Source of the DNA: Emydura subglobosa
Lineage: Eukaryota > Chordata > Testudines > Chelidae
Direction of reading: 5' to 3'
Length of the DNA stretch: 64,000 nucleotides
Assembly: GCA_007922225.1 (NCBI GenBank)
Contig: ML680045.1
Location: forward strand, 55,806-119,805
Shown in pieces: positions 60,901 to 64,000 of this stretch. A program made the position numbers and the translations under genes. The notes below the pieces were generated by a model that worked only from the letters and a program-made list of their open reading frames with translations, was not told the origin of the DNA and searched no databases. Numbering within the stretch: the first letter of the stretch is position 1; the number at the start of each line of letters is the position of its first letter.

Positions 60901-61463
60901 TCACGGGAAGTGATTATTCCCCTCTATTCGGCATTGGTGAGGCCACATTTAGAATATTGTGTCCAGTTTTGGCCCCCCCCCCACTACAAATAGGATGTGG
61001 ACAAATTGGAGAGAGTCCAGCGGAGGGCAACAAAAATGATTAAGGGACTGGAGCACAGGACTTATGAGGAGGGGCTGAGGGAACTGGGCTTGTTTAGTCT
61101 GCAAAAGAGAAGAGTGAGGGGCGATTTGATAGCGGCCTTTAAGTACCTGAAAGGGGATTCCAGTGAGGATGGGGCTAGGTTGTTCTCAGTGGTGGCAGAT
61201 GATAGATCAAGGAGCAACGGTCTCAAGTTGCAGGGGGGGAGGTCTAGGTTGGACATTAGGAAAACGTTTTTCACTAGGAGGGTGGTGAAGCACTGGAATG
61301 GGTTACCTAGGGAGGTGGTGGAATCTCCATCCTTAGAGGTTTTTAAGCTGAGGCTTGACAAAGCCCTGGTTGGGATGCTATAGCTGAGATTAGTCTTGCT
61401 TTGAGCAGGGGGTTGGACTAGGTGATCTCCTGATATCCCTTCCAACTCTAATATTCTATGATC
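57983..61463 (+). mobile_element. Long CR1 LINE with ORF1 esterase, endonuclease and RT
   Basis: The longest CR1 here. ORF1 (open 57983-58483) encodes the SGNH-type esterase of CR1 ORF1, with the GTND block and the D-x-x-H block DGIH. The nucleophile block G-D-S-L-L is changed to P-D-P-L-L (codon 57998-58000). ORF2 begins in the linker near 58600. The endonuclease (58702-59229) has ETWWNN and [10 protein letters not shown], then a one-base deletion before the SDH motif (about 59220). RT continues from 59247 to an extra A in an A run (about 60081), resumes through [21 protein letters not shown] and FADDTKL, and meets an AAG to TAG stop at 60994. The tail ends near 61463. It is inactive but only lightly damaged. 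Confidence 0.93.
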
Positions 61464-61900
61464 CCAATGGCTCCATTAAAGTCAATGGCTAGATCCACAG
61501 GTGGTGGAAACTTGTTTTGCACCAATCAAGACAATTGCACTTGTGACATTGGTCCCTAGGGGAGACTCGCTGAGCTAGCTTAATTGGGGCAAAACTGCAC
61601 AGAATGGGGCACGCAAACCCACAATACTGGTGGTTGTTTCTAAAATGAGGTTCAGCAAGCCAACAACAAAGAGCTTCTCATTACTTTGCTGATTATCCAG
61701 AAGCCAAAAAGACAGCTCCCTTAAAGCCATCCAGCCCGCTGGCTTCCACCCACACAGCCAAGTCAAATATGATGGGGATTTATGAAAACCGCATCCATCG
61801 TATGAAAAGATCTACCACTCCCAAAGGAACGGGCACATTACACAGCAGGTCAATGAATATTTCAGATATTACCCAAACACACACTTACAGACAATACTTA
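61464..61900. other. Gene-free stretch after the CR1
   Basis: Nothing recognisable. Confidence 0.35.
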
Positions 61901-63860
61901 TGAACTAATATTTATTTTTTTTAAAAAGAGATAACATTGGTTAAAAGGTTCATTATACATGCAGATGAGAATAAAATCCATTGGCCAGTTTCTTAGGAGA
62001 CATGGTAAACTGAGTTGCTAAAGTTCTTTTAGAATCATTTTCACAGTTTATAGTCCAATAGGGAAGCCATACGTAGATACGTGTCATTTCTTCCATAAGA
62101 AATAGCAGGGTGTACCAATCTTATAGCATTATTTAAAAAACTTATAGAAAAATCCATCTGAAATAGAAATCAAGTCTATACTAGGTCTTTATGTTGAAAT
62201 ACACTATTTCTCTTACACATTCCCCTACACCAACCCCTTTTGAGTGAGGTTTCACTTTAGGACCCTTTAATCCAAAGGGGGTAAATTACATCAAACTAAC
62301 TTCACAGGATTAAGCCCCATTTCCTATATTAGAAAAGAAGAGAAATATAAGAATTGCCATACTGGGTCAGACCAATGGTCCATCTAGACCAGCATCCTGT
62401 CTTCTGACAGTGGCTAATGGCAGATACCCTGTTTATTTCCCCTGGAAGTAATTATCATCCAGTGATCCATCCCAGCATCCAGTCCAAGCATCTGGTGGAC
62501 AGCGGCTTAGCCATCTTGGCTAATAGCCTGAATTACATTGTGACAGTCAAAGTTATATGGGTTTTCTTCTTCTGGGTTCAAAAAAGAATTAGGTAAATTC
62601 ATGGAGGATAGGTCTATGAATGGCTATCACATAATCACAGTTTCTTATTCTTCAACAACTTCATATTTTCACTGATAAGAACATAGTCAAGGATTACAAA
62701 ATTTTAAGTGTGTTTTCTCTTAATTCCCCTTTCCAAGTGAGCCTGGGTTAAAGTTGTGTTCTACACTAACAACGGTGCCTTCCATTTATCTCTTGGTCTT
62801 CCACCATAAGTGTTGGTGGTCATGGTCTGACACTGAGGATTCATCATGAGAAAATAGATTTGTGAATCTATTTTCACAAAGTCCAAAATTTCAAAGGAGC
62901 AGTAGGCAGAGAAGTGCCTTGTGTATTTGCATCACAAGAGCAAAACTGAGACCCAAAACCATAATCAGGAGTTAACATTCATCTGTCCTGCAGTCTGAAC
63001 TTGGTGTCAGTCACCTTTATTCCTTCATTGGTTACCATCACTTGCACAACGTGGAAGTGCTGCTACTTTTTCAACAAGGAACCTAGACTGGGATCTACGG
63101 GGAAGGAATGTCCGCTGAAGGCATCAATGGTTTCTTTCTTTGTCTCATAAAACTTTGGATCCAAATGGTAAAGGACAATTGCTCCAGATCTGACCACAGC
63201 ATCATGTGGACCATAATCAGTGCTATTGAACTAGGTTGTAGTGTTCTAAAAATAAGTACTTTACCTTGGCCTAAGGCTACCATAGTATCCATGTCTGGGA
63301 TGAAAAATCAACCCCATGGCGCCTATCATTTCTACTTGAGTTCTTCTCTAATTCTTCATCCCAATCAGGGAAACTTTCCTTCTCTGGAGTAGAATCCTTT
63401 AGAAAGCCACTGTCTCAGAAGTGATAGCAAGGAATAATCTCCCCAAACATGCCCAGTTTATTTCTTTAATCTGGTGGCACTGATCTAATTTATGGACTAG
63501 ATATGAGCCTGGGTCACAAGCCCTGTAAGTTACCAAAGGTGGGATAACTATTAAAAATAGATATACTTCCACAGCTATCTCACGTTCAAAATAAACTTTC
63601 TTTTTACAACATTTGCAGCACTTTCAAGGTGTAAACTCAACAAAAATACCACTTCTATTTTCTCCATCTCTATATAGATCAGGAGTGTGTTTCTGAAATA
63701 ATAGGCAAAGTGCACTCAATTAGGAGAGGGATCTTCATAAGTAACTTCCGGTTGGGTCTGGGCCACAACTGCATTAGGACCCCAATACATGGTCATTTTG
63801 CCTAGTTCCAAGTCCCTTACTATGGAATTCTGTCCCTGGATCATCTGAGACGATATTAAT
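61900..63860 (-). other. Unrecognised duplicated sequence, copy 2, decayed
   Basis: Homologous to 49100-50900. On minus, coding-like segments align with copy 1: 63292-63200 (VLIFRTLQPSSIALIMVH), then after a frameshift V-V-R-S-G-A-I-V-L-Y-H-L-D-P-K, and a stop just before QHFHVVQVMVTNEGIKVTD (about 63060-63010). An acidic segment (PEKESFPDWDEELEKNSS) lies at about 63385-63330. The GTAAA after the short ATG-led segment is conserved. Frames are broken by indels, so this copy is not functional as it stands. An old CR1 3'UTR piece (62345-62545) interrupts the alignment. Confidence 0.5.
62345..62545 (-). mobile_element. Old CR1 3'UTR fragment
   Basis: 'aagaattgccatactgggtc' and 'gaccaatggtccatctagac' match the block at 18960. 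It ends around 'ccatcttggctaatagcc'. Confidence 0.8.
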
Positions 63861-64000
63861 CTAAACAACTGAACACAATACAGTTCCTTTGCCACAAATT
63901 GTATATATAACTATCTGCTGTTCACCATTTCAGAGTGGAGATTTAAAAACATTATTGTTTCCCTGGTAGCATATCCAGTAACTTGGAATATTCACTCCGG

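Overview
This is vertebrate nuclear DNA, most likely from a turtle (Testudines) or another slow-evolving sauropsid. The clues are many CR1 LINE copies of several ages, a Penelope-like element with a GIY-YIG domain, chelonian-type Harbinger and hAT MITEs, class II olfactory receptors, and a KRAB zinc-finger gene with the sauropsid KRAB signature. The species is inferred from repeat style, not proven. Genes are sparse and most of the 64 kb is transposon-derived.

Layout. 1-3.2 kb: non-coding. 3.27-4.23 kb: an intact olfactory receptor gene on +. 4.6-8.1 kb: a Harbinger-like element, old CR1 pieces and a 30-bp minisatellite. 8.5-9.4 kb: an OR pseudogene on + with a one-base frameshift in a T run. 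10.5-12.0 kb: a Penelope-like element on - flanked by a 9-bp target duplication. 15.1-16.0 kb: a decayed OR pseudogene on -, cut by a CR1 at 16.0-17.1 kb. 18.95-21.65 kb: an old CR1 on - split by a 1129-bp solo LTR. 21.8-23.0 kb: a GATA-type satellite carrying a Penelope-tail insertion, then a 428-bp solo LTR. 23.5-27.2 kb: three CR1 copies, the last with an open reverse transcriptase frame.

28.0-42.4 kb holds the main gene, on +. It has a CpG-island promoter, then exons matching the coiled-coil exon series of TRIM genes (87, 219, 23, 113 and 33 nt), then a canonical 127-nt KRAB-A exon, a 114-nt KRAB-B/linker exon, and a terminal exon with eight C2H2 fingers. Exon 1, the two coiled-coil exons and the KRAB/zinc-finger exons share phase and add up to 513 codons. 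The 23, 113 and 33-nt exons keep the TRIM frame but would put KRAB out of frame. The gene is either a TRIM coiled-coil/KRAB/zinc-finger chimera that skips those exons, or two overlapping transcription units. Its introns hold a CR1 ORF2 on - with only three nonsense codons, an older CR1 and two small DNA transposons.

42.4-64 kb has no recognisable functional gene. It holds an hAT MITE with an 8-bp target duplication, a CR1 at 44.6 kb, a possible promoter motif at 46.7 kb, an LTR-like unit ending near 55.3 kb, and a long CR1 (about 57.98-61.46 kb) keeping ORF1 esterase, endonuclease and RT. It also has two diverged copies (49.1-50.9 and 61.9-63.9 kb) of an unrecognised sequence with coding-like segments on -. 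That pair and the TRIM/KRAB chimera are the best leads for something new.
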